A stretch of DNA of 64,000 nucleotides from an uncultured Bartonella sp. (GTDB lineage: Bacteria; Pseudomonadota; Alphaproteobacteria; Rhizobiales; Rhizobiaceae). The notes beneath the pieces were generated by a model. That model made no database searches and was not told the origin of the DNA. It saw only the letters and a program-made list of their open reading frames with translations. The translations under genes were made by a program, and so were the position numbers. Each line of letters begins with the position of its first letter. Position 1 is the first letter of the stretch. This document shows, piece after piece, positions 45,285 through 55,214 of the stretch. The stretch lies in assembly GCA_946481695.1 (NCBI GenBank), contig CAMLON010000004.1:35619-99618 (forward strand), read 5' to 3'.

Positions 45285-46247
45285 TTATTCAACGAGCCTT
45301 CCCAGACGTACTGCCGTGTTACCTTTGCGGGCATGGCGCATTGACGGTTGAACGAGAATGCAATTGTCGTAAGGCGTTTTGATCTCTTCGTCACCATCAT
45401 AGGCTATGATAGTGCCAGCTTTGCCGATCAGTTGCATGCCTTTAAAATTGTCGGAAAAACGGAAGTTATCTGTTTTGATTGTAACAGCTTCGGTAATATC
45501 AACCAGTTTCTGTTGTTGTGGAGCTGTTGGCAGGAGGTAATGTTCAACGGTTTTTCTATCAGCAATACCGGCAACCATCAAAAATCGCGCAGCAACATCG
45601 AGAGCTGCGGGGTAGGCCTGTTTTTCAAAATGTTGACCCGATTCAAATAAAATTGCAGCCTTGGGACTTTGCGGATTGCCGAAATCACCGTAATCACGCA
45701 GCCGTTTTCCTGCTTTATGGCCTTTGTCCATCACAATATATTCAGGAACACCGACTTGGCGGGCGAGATCTTCCCCTTTTTTAAGGTAACCCCCCATCAT
45801 GATTGCCGGATCGGATTCATGCATAGAATGAAGATCCAGCAACAGATCAACCTGATCGACAACGGGGCGTAACGCACGCGCCCGACGCAATTCCAGACTG
45901 TCACGGGATCCATCAAGGGCTTCTTCGCTCCAGACGCGGTTCATATCTTCGTCAAGAAATCGTGTAGCATCGGGTGCATCGGGAGAAAATGCTTCATAGG
46001 CGGCAACATTGGCAAAACCCAAAGTAAGTGTACCACGTTCGGGTTTGAATTTGTCGCGCAAGAGCTTGTCAACAACCAATGCGCCGCTGATTTCGTTGCC
46101 ATGGATGAGCGACATAATCATAGCGTGTTTACCGGGATGCCCCGACTTGAACTGATAAATATAATCGACCCCGCAATTACCTTGTTTCCACGCCGACAGG
46201 TCGGGGAACGGCAATTCGATCGGATATTGTTCGAGATTGGTATTCAT
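45285..46247 (-). CDS. Succinylglutamate desuccinylase/aspartoacylase-family deacylase
   Basis: A 320-residue AstE/AspA-family zinc carboxypeptidase-like enzyme, which removes acyl groups from N-acyl amino acids. The zinc ligands are His and Glu in SLIHGNEISGALVVDKLL (H-x2-E, near residues 49-52) and His in VDLLLDLHSMHESDPAIMMGG near 139. The C-terminal part is beta-rich, with KGMQLIGKAGTIIAYDGDEE, as in AstE-like proteins. It lies four bases after the MHS transporter stop on the same strand, so the two are an operon: uptake of an N-acyl amino acid followed by deacylation. That pairing is inference. Confidence 0.88.
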   Translation of the reverse strand: MNTNLEQYPIELPFPDLSAWKQGNCGVDYIYQFKSGHPGKHAMIMSLIHGNEISGALVVDKLLRDKFKPERGTLTLGFANVAAYEAFSPDAPDATRFLDEDMNRVWSEEALDGSRDSLELRRARALRPVVDQVDLLLDLHSMHESDPAIMMGGYLKKGEDLARQVGVPEYIVMDKGHKAGKRLRDYGDFGNPQSPKAAILFESGQHFEKQAYPAALDVAARFLMVAGIADRKTVEHYLLPTAPQQQKLVDITEAVTIKTDNFRFSDNFKGMQLIGKAGTIIAYDGDEEIKTPYDNCILVQPSMRHARKGNTAVRLGRLVE

Positions 46248-46251
46248 GATT

Positions 46252-47574
46252 TTAACCGAAATCCTTGTTTTTATCTGTCGCTTTATGGCGACGAGCCAAT
46301 AGGAGGATTGATATCAGGCTCAGAAGAACCGTGGACATGACGTAAAAGCTCGGCGACATGTTGTTATGCGTAGTCTGAATAAGCCAGGTTGCTATCAGCG
46401 GTGCAAAACCGCCGAAAATAGTGACGGACAGATTGTAACTGACTGCAAGACCGGTACTTCTCACATTGGTCGGGAAAATCTCGGCAATAAGTGCAGGTAT
46501 TGCCGCAAGGCCGCACGCCAGAAGAAAACCGACAAAAGCCTGTACCGCAAAGAGTACCGCAGGTGTAGGCATTGCGTTAAGAATATAGAATAGCGGCCAG
46601 GATGTAACACCAAGAAATACGAATGAAATAGCGACGATCCGGATACGTCCGAACCGGTCGGAAATCGTGCCGACCATCGGCGAGACGATTAACAGCATAA
46701 ATCCGGTAATCACTGCTCCGATGAAAGAAAAAGTTTCGGGTAAATGCAATTGTTTGATCGCATAGGTTGGCATGTAAATTTTATGTACGTAATTGAATGC
46801 TGTTGCCGCCGCTACAACTCCAATGCAAAGCAGAATATCATGCCAATTATATTTGAAGAGATCGTGTAGAGGCGTATTTTTCGGGCGATTGGATTTGACA
46901 GTCTCGAAATCGGCTGTTTCGGCAACACCGCGGCGTATATAAAAGCCGATCGGACCGATTAACAAACCAAAGGCAAAGGCAAGACGCCAACCCCATGAAT
47001 TAAGCTGTTCGGGAGAAAGAAGAGCAAATAGCAGGGCACTGAAACCGGCTGCAAAAACGGTTGCCAGCCCTTGTGTCGACATCTGGAAACTGGCAAAAAA
47101 TCCACGTTTGTCAATTCCGGCATGTTCTACCATAAAAGCAACAGACGAACCGAATTCCCCGCCGGTTGAAAATCCTTGTAACATACGCGCTATGATGATG
47201 ATAAGCGGGGCCAGAATTCCGATGGTTTCATAAGTAGGACAAAAGGTTATCATTGCAGTGCCGATAACCATCAGCGAGATGGAAAGAGACATAGATGCTT
47301 TCCGTCCGGCTTTATCGGCATAGCTTCCCAATACGATCGAGCCGAGTGGGCGGGTGATAAATGATATACCGAATGTTCCGACAGCAATCAGCAATGATAC
47401 GGCACTGTCCTTATTCGGGAAGAATAAATTCCCGATTGTAATCGCAAAATAACCATAGATCAGAATATCATAGAATTCCAATGCATTACCGGCACTTGCG
47501 GCAGCAAATTCGCGCCAGTGTTCCTTGATGCTTTGCCGGATTGACCGGTTACCTTCGCTAGCTTGATGCCCCAT
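46252..47574 (-). CDS. MFS transporter, metabolite:H+ symporter (MHS) type, coupled to the deacylase
   Basis: A 440-residue MHS-family membrane protein with 12 helices. Start is ATG at 47574 (MGHQASEGN) after GAGGGGG. The frame continues upstream without a site. Hallmarks are AASAGNALEFYDILIYGYFA near residue 24, SFITRPLGSIVLGSYADKAGRKASM near 69-93 and IARMLQGFSTGGEFGSSVAFMVE. It is similar in type to the MHS transporter at 28.9 kb, which also precedes amide-hydrolysing enzymes. Substrate unknown. A decayed LysR-type gene lies immediately upstream on the same strand, possibly its former regulator. Confidence 0.9.
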   Translation of the reverse strand: MGHQASEGNRSIRQSIKEHWREFAAASAGNALEFYDILIYGYFAITIGNLFFPNKDSAVSLLIAVGTFGISFITRPLGSIVLGSYADKAGRKASMSLSISLMVIGTAMITFCPTYETIGILAPLIIIIARMLQGFSTGGEFGSSVAFMVEHAGIDKRGFFASFQMSTQGLATVFAAGFSALLFALLSPEQLNSWGWRLAFAFGLLIGPIGFYIRRGVAETADFETVKSNRPKNTPLHDLFKYNWHDILLCIGVVAAATAFNYVHKIYMPTYAIKQLHLPETFSFIGAVITGFMLLIVSPMVGTISDRFGRIRIVAISFVFLGVTSWPLFYILNAMPTPAVLFAVQAFVGFLLACGLAAIPALIAEIFPTNVRSTGLAVSYNLSVTIFGGFAPLIATWLIQTTHNNMSPSFYVMSTVLLSLISILLLARRHKATDKNKDFG

Positions 47575-47751
47575 TTTCCCCCTCGCCGGTTTCAGGTTTT
47601 TCAAAAATTCGTCCAAGCCGAATACAGTCAAGACCGCCTTTATATTATTTAAACGGATATTTCACGCAATAAAACGTGTATATGACCGGTTTTTAACAAC
47701 CAGTTTTATCAATTTCCAAACCGGAATGAGGTAAATATACTTGTGCTTATT

Positions 47752-48633
47752 TTAAACGGTCGTCGACATAATAAGCCCATATTTTATCAACGATCGGATG
47801 GTTTGAAAATTTTTTACGATAAAGAGCAATGTCCCCTGCGGCATAAGCCATGCAAAATTTTCAATTTCCACGATCAGCCCGCTATCTATTGCCGGTTTAC
47901 ATAGTTGATAGGGTAGAAAGGCCATACCAGTAACGGTAGCTTTTAGCCCGACCAAGGAACTGAAAGAGTGGGTTTCATGCACGCCATGCAGATTCGGCTT
48001 TTCATCCAAGCTTGCGATATGACGGGCAATAATCGTTTTCAAGGTTGGCGGTAAAAAAACAAAAAATGGATCAGGCTGTTCTGTCATTCCGGTCAATATC
48101 GGGCTTTCCATTTTTATCAACAACACTGACGGGAACCAGTGTTTCATGTGCAATTGTCAATCAATTGAATTTCGCCGGATTGGCGTGCAGTCTCGTATGA
48201 TAACCGGAATAGGCCAATAAAAGATCTGTTTCATTATTTGCAAGCAAAAGAATTGCGCTTCCATTACTTCCGGCAATGACACGGGTATGAAAAGTACCGG
48301 CTTTTTCATTTATTTCTTTATACCATTGCGGAAAAAACGTTATCGATAATGCTACACTTGTCGCTATTCCCGAATCCGGTCGGACATCATCTTTTTCGCG
48401 CGGCCACCCGTTTGAGAAGCTGGTGGATTGTTCCCGATATATCGCCGCTTCCATCATAATGACACCGTCGGGTGTCAATTCGACCGGTTTTTCCATTCAA
48501 CGAGCCGAACTCCCACCCATTCTTCCGGAAGTTTTATGCCTCGCCCGAAAGTCGGACTGGTAATATGACGGCTTTCGGCAGCTTTGGTGAAACCACAGGT
48601 GCGGGCGGGTTCAGGAAAATCTGTGAGCCACAT
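47752..48633 (-). pseudogene. Degraded LysR-family regulator gene (at least two frameshifts)
   Basis: Three pieces in different minus-strand frames together form a LysR-type protein. The first, from an ATG at 48633, encodes an HTH-like MWLTDFPEPARTCGFTKAAES and ITSPTFGRGIKLPEEWVGVR. The second, 48496-48161, continues with VELTPDGVIM, the wing after the HTH, and an effector-domain start, LLLANNETDLLLAYSGYHTR. The third, about 48153-47752, carries the effector-domain end with HETHSFSSLVGLKATVTGM and LPYQLCKPAIDSGLIVEIEN. The frames shift near 48500 and near 48157. Several HTH residues also differ from active relatives. It stands beside the MHS-deacylase operon and probably regulated it. Sequencing error alone is unlikely to cause both breaks. 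Confidence 0.75.
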
Positions 48634-48655
48634 CACCGGTATGATAATTTTTTCT

Positions 48656-49510
48656 TTAATCCGGACGGCGATAACAAGTCGGTCGGGCGTGATGAAGGGC
48701 TATGCGTGCAATAGCTTGATCGAGGGGCTCTGTTTTCACATCCATTGATGCGCCATTGGCATGAATAATTGTTCCGGAATCAATCATAATGGCTACATGA
48801 CCTTTCCAGAAGACGAGATCGCCGCGTTTGAGGCCGTCATCCGGCGAAATATTTTTTCCGATTGTTGCCTGCTGCATATCGGTATCACGCAAGACTGTTC
48901 GCCCCGTCATCATCATCGCAAGTTGCACAAGGCCTGAACAATCAATTCCCAAACCACTTTTGCCCCCCCAAAGATAGGGCGTGTGAATGAAAGACTCTGC
49001 TATTGTTACATAATCATCTGCCACCGTGGTGACAGGCATGATATGGTTGAAAACAACAAAACCTCCGTTATCAAGCCTAGCATAACGGGTGTCGCGTGTT
49101 TCGGCCTCTGCAACCACGCTGATGCGGCTTCCCATGGATAAAGGGCTAATCATGGGGCTGCGCAAGTCCGCATCACGATATTGGAAAGTGCGTGGCACGT
49201 TCACCCGATGGGTGGGTTGATTACCAATAGAACCGATTTTTGATTGTTCTACGTAACCGACATAGCCATCTTGTTGGGCTTGAACCCAGCAAAAGCCGTT
49301 TTTTTCTTCAAAGACTTTTACATTCTCGCCGAAGAGACATTCGCTTTGGCGTTCTGAGAGCGCGTCCGGAATTTTGTAAAGAGCAGCAACAGGTGCGACA
49401 ATGCGCTTCAAAGAACCGGCTACAAATCGGGATGCTTCTACTTTGCCACGCAAAGCTTCGTCGGCAAGGTCGGGGCGATAGGCATGAAGACGCGGGTCAA
49501 GTTTATCCAT
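48656..49510 (-). CDS. NlpC/P60-family cell-wall peptidase with SH3-like domain
   Basis: A 284-residue cysteine peptidase that would cut peptidoglycan stem peptides, likely between D-Glu and diaminopimelate. Residues about 40-165 form bacterial SH3-like modules (LFGENVKVFEEKNGFCWVQA and YVGYVEQSKIG), then the NlpC/P60 domain about 172-280. The catalytic Cys is in LGIDCSGLVQLAMMMTG, the His is in GDLVFWKGHVAIMID and a polar residue in IIHANGASM. No signal peptide is visible, so export route is unclear. The start overlaps the aminopeptidase stop as TGATG, indicating coupling. An identical pairing with leucyl aminopeptidase is common in Hyphomicrobiales and may process recycled or imported peptides. 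Confidence 0.9.
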   Translation of the reverse strand: MDKLDPRLHAYRPDLADEALRGKVEASRFVAGSLKRIVAPVAALYKIPDALSERQSECLFGENVKVFEEKNGFCWVQAQQDGYVGYVEQSKIGSIGNQPTHRVNVPRTFQYRDADLRSPMISPLSMGSRISVVAEAETRDTRYARLDNGGFVVFNHIMPVTTVADDYVTIAESFIHTPYLWGGKSGLGIDCSGLVQLAMMMTGRTVLRDTDMQQATIGKNISPDDGLKRGDLVFWKGHVAIMIDSGTIIHANGASMDVKTEPLDQAIARIALHHARPTCYRRPD

Positions 49511-50901
49511 CAAAGACCTTTCAGAATTGTATAAAGAGCACGAATCCCTTGGGCTTCACCACCAATCGGGAAAGCGGGCTTTTCGGCCGGTGTCCAGCCA
49601 TAAATATCAAAATGTGCCCAGTTTGCCGCCTGATCGACGAATTTCTGTAAAAATAAAGCAGCCGTAATAGAGCCGGCAAATCCATCCGTTGTTACATTAT
49701 TGAGATCGGCAATGCGGGAGGCAAGTTTTTTCTGATAAGGTTTCCAGAGTGGCAATTGCCATAACGGATCCTGAATTTCCATTGAAATGCGGGAGATTTT
49801 TTGACCGAGATTTTCATTGTTGCAATAAAAGGGCGGGATATCCGGTCCCAATGCGACACGTGCCGCACCGGTCAAGGTTGCCATGTCGAAAAGATAATCC
49901 GGTTTTTCCTCGTCGCCAAAGGCGAGCGCATCCGCCAGAATAAGTCGCCCTTCAGCATCGGTATTGCCGATTTCGACAGTCAATCCCTTTCTGCTTTTTA
50001 AAACATCTCCGGGCCGAAAAGCATTTCCGGAAATCGAATTTTCAACAGCGGGAACGATAAGTCGCAACCGGATGGGGAGTTTTGCATCCATAATAAGGCG
50101 GGCAAGCCCCATGACATTGGCAGCTCCGCCCATATCTTTTTTCATCAATAACATGCCATTTGCTGATTTTATATCGAGGCCACCACTATCGAATGCCACT
50201 CCTTTTCCCACCAATGTCACTTTTGGATGGTTCTCGTCTCCCCAGCGGAGGTCGATAATACGCGGGGCTACCGAGCCGGCACGCCCGACGGCGTGAACCA
50301 TCGGGAAATTCTGTTTGAGAAGATCATCTCCCCAAATACTTGTAACAGTCGCGCCGTAAGTTCTTCCCAATTGGCGTATTGCTTCCTCGATTGTGTCGGG
50401 CTCCATGTCATTGGTCGGTGTATTGATGAGATCGCGAACAAGAAATGTTGTTTCAGTAAGACGTTTCAGTTCATCTTTATCAATATTGTCAGGAAGGGTG
50501 ATTTTAAGTTTTTTATGTGTTTTTGTCTGGAGATAGCGGCGGAATTTATAACTTCCTAACCCAAGTCCCAGAAAAAGATTAAGCGGGTTTTCCGGCAAAT
50601 TTTCAAAATGCCATTCACCTTCCGGCAATTGTTTGAACAAATTTCCGGTTATAAAGGCATCGCTACCGTCGCCCGCTCCGAGGTAGGCTCTGGAAGCTAT
50701 CCCGTCATTATCAGGAACCACCAATATGTCACCGCTTTTGCCGGTGAAGTGATTGGCTTTTGCCCACGAGCCTGCAACAGTGTCTTCGGAAGCAAAGGAG
50801 AAATCATTTTCTGCGACCAGAATGATCGGGTGGCTGTGTTCGGATTGTTCTGTTGTAAATTCAATCGGGCAAGATGTTATCGGAGCCAATATTCGCGACA
50901 T
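49510..50901 (-). CDS. Leucyl aminopeptidase family protein (M17)
   Basis: M17 aminopeptidases remove N-terminal residues using two zinc or manganese ions in a cytoplasmic hexamer. The 463-residue protein is somewhat shorter than PepA and has the M17 catalytic core in its C-terminal two thirds: VTLVGKGVAFDSGGLDIKSA near residue 228 (Lys and Asp ligands), MLLMKKDMGGAANVMGLARL near 249 and EIGNTDAEGRLILADALAF near 307 (the NTDAEGRL signature). A variable N-domain occupies about 1-150. It overlaps the NlpC/P60 gene and follows coaA by only seven bases on the same strand. Confidence 0.93.
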   Translation of the reverse strand: MSRILAPITSCPIEFTTEQSEHSHPIILVAENDFSFASEDTVAGSWAKANHFTGKSGDILVVPDNDGIASRAYLGAGDGSDAFITGNLFKQLPEGEWHFENLPENPLNLFLGLGLGSYKFRRYLQTKTHKKLKITLPDNIDKDELKRLTETTFLVRDLINTPTNDMEPDTIEEAIRQLGRTYGATVTSIWGDDLLKQNFPMVHAVGRAGSVAPRIIDLRWGDENHPKVTLVGKGVAFDSGGLDIKSANGMLLMKKDMGGAANVMGLARLIMDAKLPIRLRLIVPAVENSISGNAFRPGDVLKSRKGLTVEIGNTDAEGRLILADALAFGDEEKPDYLFDMATLTGAARVALGPDIPPFYCNNENLGQKISRISMEIQDPLWQLPLWKPYQKKLASRIADLNNVTTDGFAGSITAALFLQKFVDQAANWAHFDIYGWTPAEKPAFPIGGEAQGIRALYTILKGL

Positions 50902-50908
50902 AATTCAC

Positions 50909-51904
50909 CTATAATTTTCTAAGCGCAACATATTCCACCAGATGATCGCTACCCTTGTGCAAGATAAGATCGGCACGTGGCCGTGTTGGTAAAATATTTT
51001 CTTCAAGATTTTTCAGATTGATTGTGTTCCACAAATTTTCGGCAACCGCCATCGCTTCCTGTTCGGTCATTTTTGAATAACGATGGAAAAATGACTGGGG
51101 ATTTTGGAAAGCTGTGAGCCGGAAACGGCGGAACCGCTCCATATACCAGTGGCGGATAATTTCGGTTTTTGCGTCAATATAAATAGAAAAATCGAAAAAG
51201 TCGGAAACGAATGGCACGGCTTTTCCATCACGCGGCAAATCCCTGACCTGAAGCACGTTAATACCTTCGACAATAAGAATATCCGGCCGGTCGACAACGA
51301 TCTGCTCGTTTGGCAAAACATCATAGGCCGCGTGGGAGTAAAGCGGTGCTACAACGTCACCCATGCCTGCTTTGATTGCGGAAAGGAAACGTAAAAGTTT
51401 GCCGACATCATAGGAATCAGGAAAGCCTTTTCTATCCATCCTGTTTTCTGCTCGTAAAACCGCATTCGGGTAAAGAAAACCGTCTGTTGTTATCAGGTCA
51501 ACCTTGGGGCTGGATGGCCAACGTTTGAGGAGTTCTTGCAAAATGCGGGCGGTGGTTGATTTACCAACCGCAACCGAACCCGCAATACCTATGATGAACG
51601 GTGTTTTAGCTGTGTCTTGTGTGCGCAAGAAACGTTTGCGTTTTTGAAACAGCATCTGGATTGCTTCGACATGGGTCGAAAGCAGGCGGGAAAGGGAAAG
51701 ATAAATGCGTTGCACTTCATGAAGATCAATCGGATCACCGATGGAACGCAATCGCTTGACCTCGTCAAAGGTCAGGGTCAGTGGCGTATCGGCACGAAAG
51801 ACAGACCATTCATAGGCAGTAAAAATGCTATAGGGCGAATAACGGCCGAAAACAAAATCACCGAGGTCGCCGGATTGGTGAGTAGGCTCTGGTGTATCAA
51901 CCAT
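50909..51904 (-). CDS. coaA: Type I pantothenate kinase
   Basis: CoaA phosphorylates pantothenate in the first step of coenzyme A synthesis and is inhibited by CoA in E. coli. The start at 51904 ([13 protein letters not shown]) overlaps the hisE stop by eight bases, giving 331 residues. An upstream ATG at 51976 would extend well into hisE. Conserved features are [20 protein letters not shown] with the P-loop near residue 105, [14 protein letters not shown] near 135, [19 protein letters not shown] near 154, and [12 protein letters not shown] near 209. The N-terminal [12 protein letters not shown] is typical. Location after hisE is shared with related genomes. Confidence 0.96.
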   Translation of the reverse strand: MVDTPEPTHQSGDLGDFVFGRYSPYSIFTAYEWSVFRADTPLTLTFDEVKRLRSIGDPIDLHEVQRIYLSLSRLLSTHVEAIQMLFQKRKRFLRTQDTAKTPFIIGIAGSVAVGKSTTARILQELLKRWPSSPKVDLITTDGFLYPNAVLRAENRMDRKGFPDSYDVGKLLRFLSAIKAGMGDVVAPLYSHAAYDVLPNEQIVVDRPDILIVEGINVLQVRDLPRDGKAVPFVSDFFDFSIYIDAKTEIIRHWYMERFRRFRLTAFQNPQSFFHRYSKMTEQEAMAVAENLWNTINLKNLEENILPTRPRADLILHKGSDHLVEYVALRKL

Positions 51905-52220
51905 TCTTTCGGGATGCCTTTTCCTCAAGTCCGGATTGAGCTGTGCGCCTTGCAAGTTCTTTGATAACGTCATCAAGCTTTATTCCGCGTATATGCCACA
52001 TAACCAGCAAATGATAGATCAGGTCGGCGCTCTCGCTGATGAAATGTTTGTCATCTTCATCAATCGAGGCGATAACAGTTTCAACCGCTTCCTCACCCAT
52101 TTTTTTGGCAGCACGTCCCATTCCCTTTTGTACGAGGCTTGCCGTATAGGAACTGCCATCGTCAACTTTTGCACGTTCGGCAATCGTATGTTCAAGGGTA
52201 TGCAAACTAAAATCAGTCAT
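51897..52220 (-). CDS. hisE: Phosphoribosyl-ATP diphosphatase
   Basis: HisE hydrolyses phosphoribosyl-ATP to phosphoribosyl-AMP in step two of histidine synthesis. The 107-residue all-helical MazG-like protein has [20 protein letters not shown] near residue 21, [18 protein letters not shown] with the metal-binding acidic residues near 40 and [19 protein letters not shown] near 58. It overlaps hisF by four bases and coaA by eight, so it is tightly coupled inside the cluster. The partner hisI is not in the window. Confidence 0.97.
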   Translation of the reverse strand: MTDFSLHTLEHTIAERAKVDDGSSYTASLVQKGMGRAAKKMGEEAVETVIASIDEDDKHFISESADLIYHLLVMWHIRGIKLDDVIKELARRTAQSGLEEKASRKNG

Positions 52221-53011
52221 TCACCTTCTCCGAATTCATCCAGACGTACCGGAATGCCGGCTTTTGCCATATAATGTTTTGCTTCACCGATACTATAGGT
52301 TCCGAAATGGAAAATTGAAGCGGCAAGCACCGCCGTTGCATGTCCGTCACGGATACCGGCAACAAGATGGTCGAGTGTTCCAACGCCGCCTGATGCAATA
52401 ACAGGAATATCCACTGCATCGGCAAGGGTGCGGGTCAATGTAATATCATAGCCTTCTTTTGTCCCGTCACGGTCCATAGAGGTGAGCAGAATTTCACCGG
52501 CACCTTTTTTTTCAACAAGGCGGGCAAATTCGATAGCATCAATACCGGTCGGGTTTCTGCCGCCATGGGTAAAAATTTCCCAACGCCGGTTTTTACCGTT
52601 GCCTGCGACCTCTTTGGCATCAATGGCAACCACAATACATTGATTGCCGAATTTGTCGGCGGCTTCGGCAACAAAATCGGGGTTTTTAACAGCGGCTGTG
52701 TTTATCGACACCTTGTCGGCACCGGCAAGCAGAAGTTTGCGTATGTCGTTTACAGTGCGCACACCTCCGCCAACCGTGACAGGCATGAAACATTGGTCGG
52801 CCGTGCGGGCAACAACATCGAACAATGTTTCGCGATTGTCGCTACTTGCCGTGATATCGAGAAAACACAATTCATCGGCACCGGCGCTGTCATAGGCTTT
52901 TGCGACTTCAACCGGATCACCGGCATCAATAAGATCAACAAAGTTGACCCCTTTGACCACACGTCCGTCTTTGACATCAAGACAAGGGATAATACGCGCT
53001 TTGAGTGTCAT
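52217..53011 (-). CDS. hisF: Imidazole glycerol phosphate synthase, cyclase subunit
   Basis: HisF takes ammonia produced by HisH and the substrate PRFAR to make imidazole glycerol phosphate and AICAR. The 264-residue TIM barrel begins [20 protein letters not shown], with the catalytic Asp at residue 12. [20 protein letters not shown] is near 44, and [13 protein letters not shown] and [16 protein letters not shown] carry phosphate-binding and second catalytic regions (Asp near 131 in VAIDAKEV). Four-base overlaps on both sides (hisA and hisE) show an operon. Confidence 0.98.
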   Translation of the reverse strand: MTLKARIIPCLDVKDGRVVKGVNFVDLIDAGDPVEVAKAYDSAGADELCFLDITASSDNRETLFDVVARTADQCFMPVTVGGGVRTVNDIRKLLLAGADKVSINTAAVKNPDFVAEAADKFGNQCIVVAIDAKEVAGNGKNRRWEIFTHGGRNPTGIDAIEFARLVEKKGAGEILLTSMDRDGTKEGYDITLTRTLADAVDIPVIASGGVGTLDHLVAGIRDGHATAVLAASIFHFGTYSIGEAKHYMAKAGIPVRLDEFGEGE

Positions 53012-53766
53012 GATTGCCCACTCCTTCCGGCTTTTTTATTTGCCTCGTCAATCAATGCCAATGCTTCTTTCGCATCAATATGCCCGTCATAAAGAGCGCG
53101 TCCCGAAATTGCGCCGTTCAATATGGCAGCTTCGGGTGAACAAAGCCGTTTTATATCCTCCATCGAGGCAAGACCGCCGGAAGCAATAACCGGTATTGTC
53201 ACAGAACGGGCAAGCTCAAGGGTTGAATTCCAGTTGATACCGGTGAGGATGCCATCGCGATCAATATCGGTATAGATAATGGCGGAAACCCCTGCGCCTT
53301 CAAAACGTTTTGCCAGTTCAAGGGCGGAAAGTTCGGACTCTTCAGCCCACCCTTCAACGGCAACTTTGCCGCCGCGGGCATCAATACCAACGGCTATTTT
53401 TCCCGGAAAAAGTTTGCAAGCTTCACGAACCAGTTGAGGATTTCTGACAGCAACAGTGCCGAGAATTACGCGGGCGAGCCCCTTTTTCAGCCAGTTTTCG
53501 ATATGGGCAAGGGTTCTGATACCGCCACCAAGCTGGACAGGATTGGTTGTTGCCTCTAATATTGCATCAACGGCCGAACCGTTGACTGTAACACCTTCAA
53601 ATGCACCGTTGAGATCAACAACGTGAAGCCATTTGAAACCTTCCGACTGGAAGTGGTGGGCTTGTGCGGCAGGATCAGCACTATAAACAGTTGCCTTATT
53701 CATATCGCCGAGCTTCAGGCGGACGCAAAACCCGTCTTTGAGATCAATAGCAGGATAAAGAATCAT
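53008..53766 (-). CDS. hisA: Phosphoribosylformimino-5-aminoimidazole carboxamide ribotide isomerase
   Basis: HisA carries out the Amadori rearrangement of ProFAR to PRFAR. The second ATG (53766) overlaps the hisH stop as ATGA and gives 252 residues. The ATG at 53775 adds three residues. The TIM barrel starts [20 protein letters not shown] with the catalytic Asp near residue 8, and contains [30 protein letters not shown] (second catalytic Asp near 129) and [13 protein letters not shown]. As a paralog of hisF it shares the half-barrel repeat. Confidence 0.97.
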   Translation of the reverse strand: MILYPAIDLKDGFCVRLKLGDMNKATVYSADPAAQAHHFQSEGFKWLHVVDLNGAFEGVTVNGSAVDAILEATTNPVQLGGGIRTLAHIENWLKKGLARVILGTVAVRNPQLVREACKLFPGKIAVGIDARGGKVAVEGWAEESELSALELAKRFEGAGVSAIIYTDIDRDGILTGINWNSTLELARSVTIPVIASGGLASMEDIKRLCSPEAAILNGAISGRALYDGHIDAKEALALIDEANKKAGRSGQS

Positions 53767-54413
53767 GGTTTCCATTCCAGAAAATTGGCAATGAGTTGAA
53801 GGCCGAGACGCTGGCTTTTTTCCGGATGAAACTGCGTCCCGAACATATTATCGCGGATAACTGCTGCTGTGACCGGTCCGCCATAATCGGTTACCGCCAA
53901 TAATTCATCAGGATTTTGACAATCAAGTTGATAGGAATGGACAAAATAGGCATGAAGCCCCTGTTCACCGGTGCGGATGCCGGAAAATAGTGGGTGGCTC
54001 CGTTTCAGTTCGAGGGTGTTCCAGCCGATCTGGGGCACTTTCAAAGCATCGTCTTGAGGCTTTATCAAAGTGACATCACCTTTAATCCAGTTAAGACCGT
54101 TGGTGATTGTTTTTTCCATTCCGCAGGAAGCCATGAGCTGCATACCAACGCAAATCCCCATGAAGGGATGGCCGCCCTTCAGCACCCTTTCGTTCAAAGC
54201 TTCAACCATTCCCTGAACGGCATCAAGTCCGGTACGACAATCGGCATAGGCACCGACACCTGGCAAAACCACGCGGTCGGCTTTCATAACATCTTCTGCC
54301 CGATTGGTGAGGATAATATTTGCGTTTATGCCATGGTCATGGCTTGCGCGCTCGAAAGCTTTTGTGGCCGAGCGTAAATTGCCGGAGCCGTAGTCGATAA
54401 TTGCGACCTGCAT
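53763..54413 (-). CDS. hisH: Imidazole glycerol phosphate synthase, glutamine amidotransferase subunit
   Basis: HisH hydrolyses glutamine and passes ammonia to HisF. The 216-residue class I amidotransferase has [19 protein letters not shown] at the N-terminus, the catalytic Cys in [17 protein letters not shown] near residue 87, and the His-Glu pair in [19 protein letters not shown] near 193. It lies four bases after hisB and overlaps hisA by four. Confidence 0.98.
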   Translation of the reverse strand: MQVAIIDYGSGNLRSATKAFERASHDHGINANIILTNRAEDVMKADRVVLPGVGAYADCRTGLDAVQGMVEALNERVLKGGHPFMGICVGMQLMASCGMEKTITNGLNWIKGDVTLIKPQDDALKVPQIGWNTLELKRSHPLFSGIRTGEQGLHAYFVHSYQLDCQNPDELLAVTDYGGPVTAAVIRDNMFGTQFHPEKSQRLGLQLIANFLEWKP

Positions 54414-54417
54414 TTTA

Positions 54418-55014
54418 TCAACCTTTCAACGTGCCCTTGGTCGAGGGCACGGCGTTTTTCTGGCGCGGGTCTTCCTCAATTGCAGCACGTAAAACGCGGG
54501 CTACCGATTTGAATGCGGTCTCGGCTATATGGTGGCTATTCAAACCATAATGATTGACAATATGAAGCGTAATTCCGGCGTGCTGGGAAAAAGCCTGAAA
54601 AAACTCTCTGACCAATTCGGTATCGAACGAGCCGATTTTTTGTGTCGGAAATTCGACCTTGAAAATAAGAAACGGGCGCCCTGATACATCAATGGCCGCT
54701 CTCGTACAGGTTTCATCCATAGCGAGATCAAGCGAAGCATAACGGCGAATGCCGCGCCGCTCCCCCAAAGCCTGTTTGATAGCTTCACCCAATGCGATTC
54801 CGCAATCTTCCACTGTGTGATGATCGTCTATATAGGTGTCACCGACAGCCTTGATTTTCATATCGATCAATGAATGGCGGGAAAGTTGTTCCAACATATG
54901 ATTGAAAAACCCTACGCCGGTATCAATTTCAAATATTCCCGTACCGTCAAGATTGACCGAAACCGAAATATCGGTTTCATTGGTTTTGCGTTTTATAGTT
55001 GCTGTGCGCGTCAT
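54418..55014 (-). CDS. hisB: Imidazoleglycerol-phosphate dehydratase
   Basis: HisB dehydrates imidazole glycerol phosphate to imidazole acetol phosphate. The 198-residue monofunctional protein lacks the phosphatase half found in enteric HisB. Metal-binding histidine motifs are [20 protein letters not shown] near residue 34, [20 protein letters not shown] near 59 and [19 protein letters not shown] near 152. It is the first gene of the hisB-hisH-hisA-hisF-hisE-coaA cluster. A 200-base upstream gap should carry the promoter. I could not identify a leader peptide or histidine attenuator there. Confidence 0.97.
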   Translation of the reverse strand: MTRTATIKRKTNETDISVSVNLDGTGIFEIDTGVGFFNHMLEQLSRHSLIDMKIKAVGDTYIDDHHTVEDCGIALGEAIKQALGERRGIRRYASLDLAMDETCTRAAIDVSGRPFLIFKVEFPTQKIGSFDTELVREFFQAFSQHAGITLHIVNHYGLNSHHIAETAFKSVARVLRAAIEEDPRQKNAVPSTKGTLKG

Positions 55015-55214
55015 GTTGTTCCCGTTCCAAGAAGCTTCAAAGGTGCTTCACCCGTTATTATTTTCAAAACCTGACGATGAGCACAAGGCTTAATGAAGCG
55101 GTATTATTTATAAGCTTTATCAGCGTCACTTTTGAAGTAAAATATGTTAAATCATTCGTGTAAAATATCCAATTGCTTTCACGTTTTTTTCATTGGCGAA
55201 CCGCTTTTGTGACT

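Noticed and set aside
47752..48496. Two separate small genes
   Set aside because: Together with the upstream HTH-like piece they match consecutive parts of one LysR protein in shifted frames, so they are called a pseudogene.
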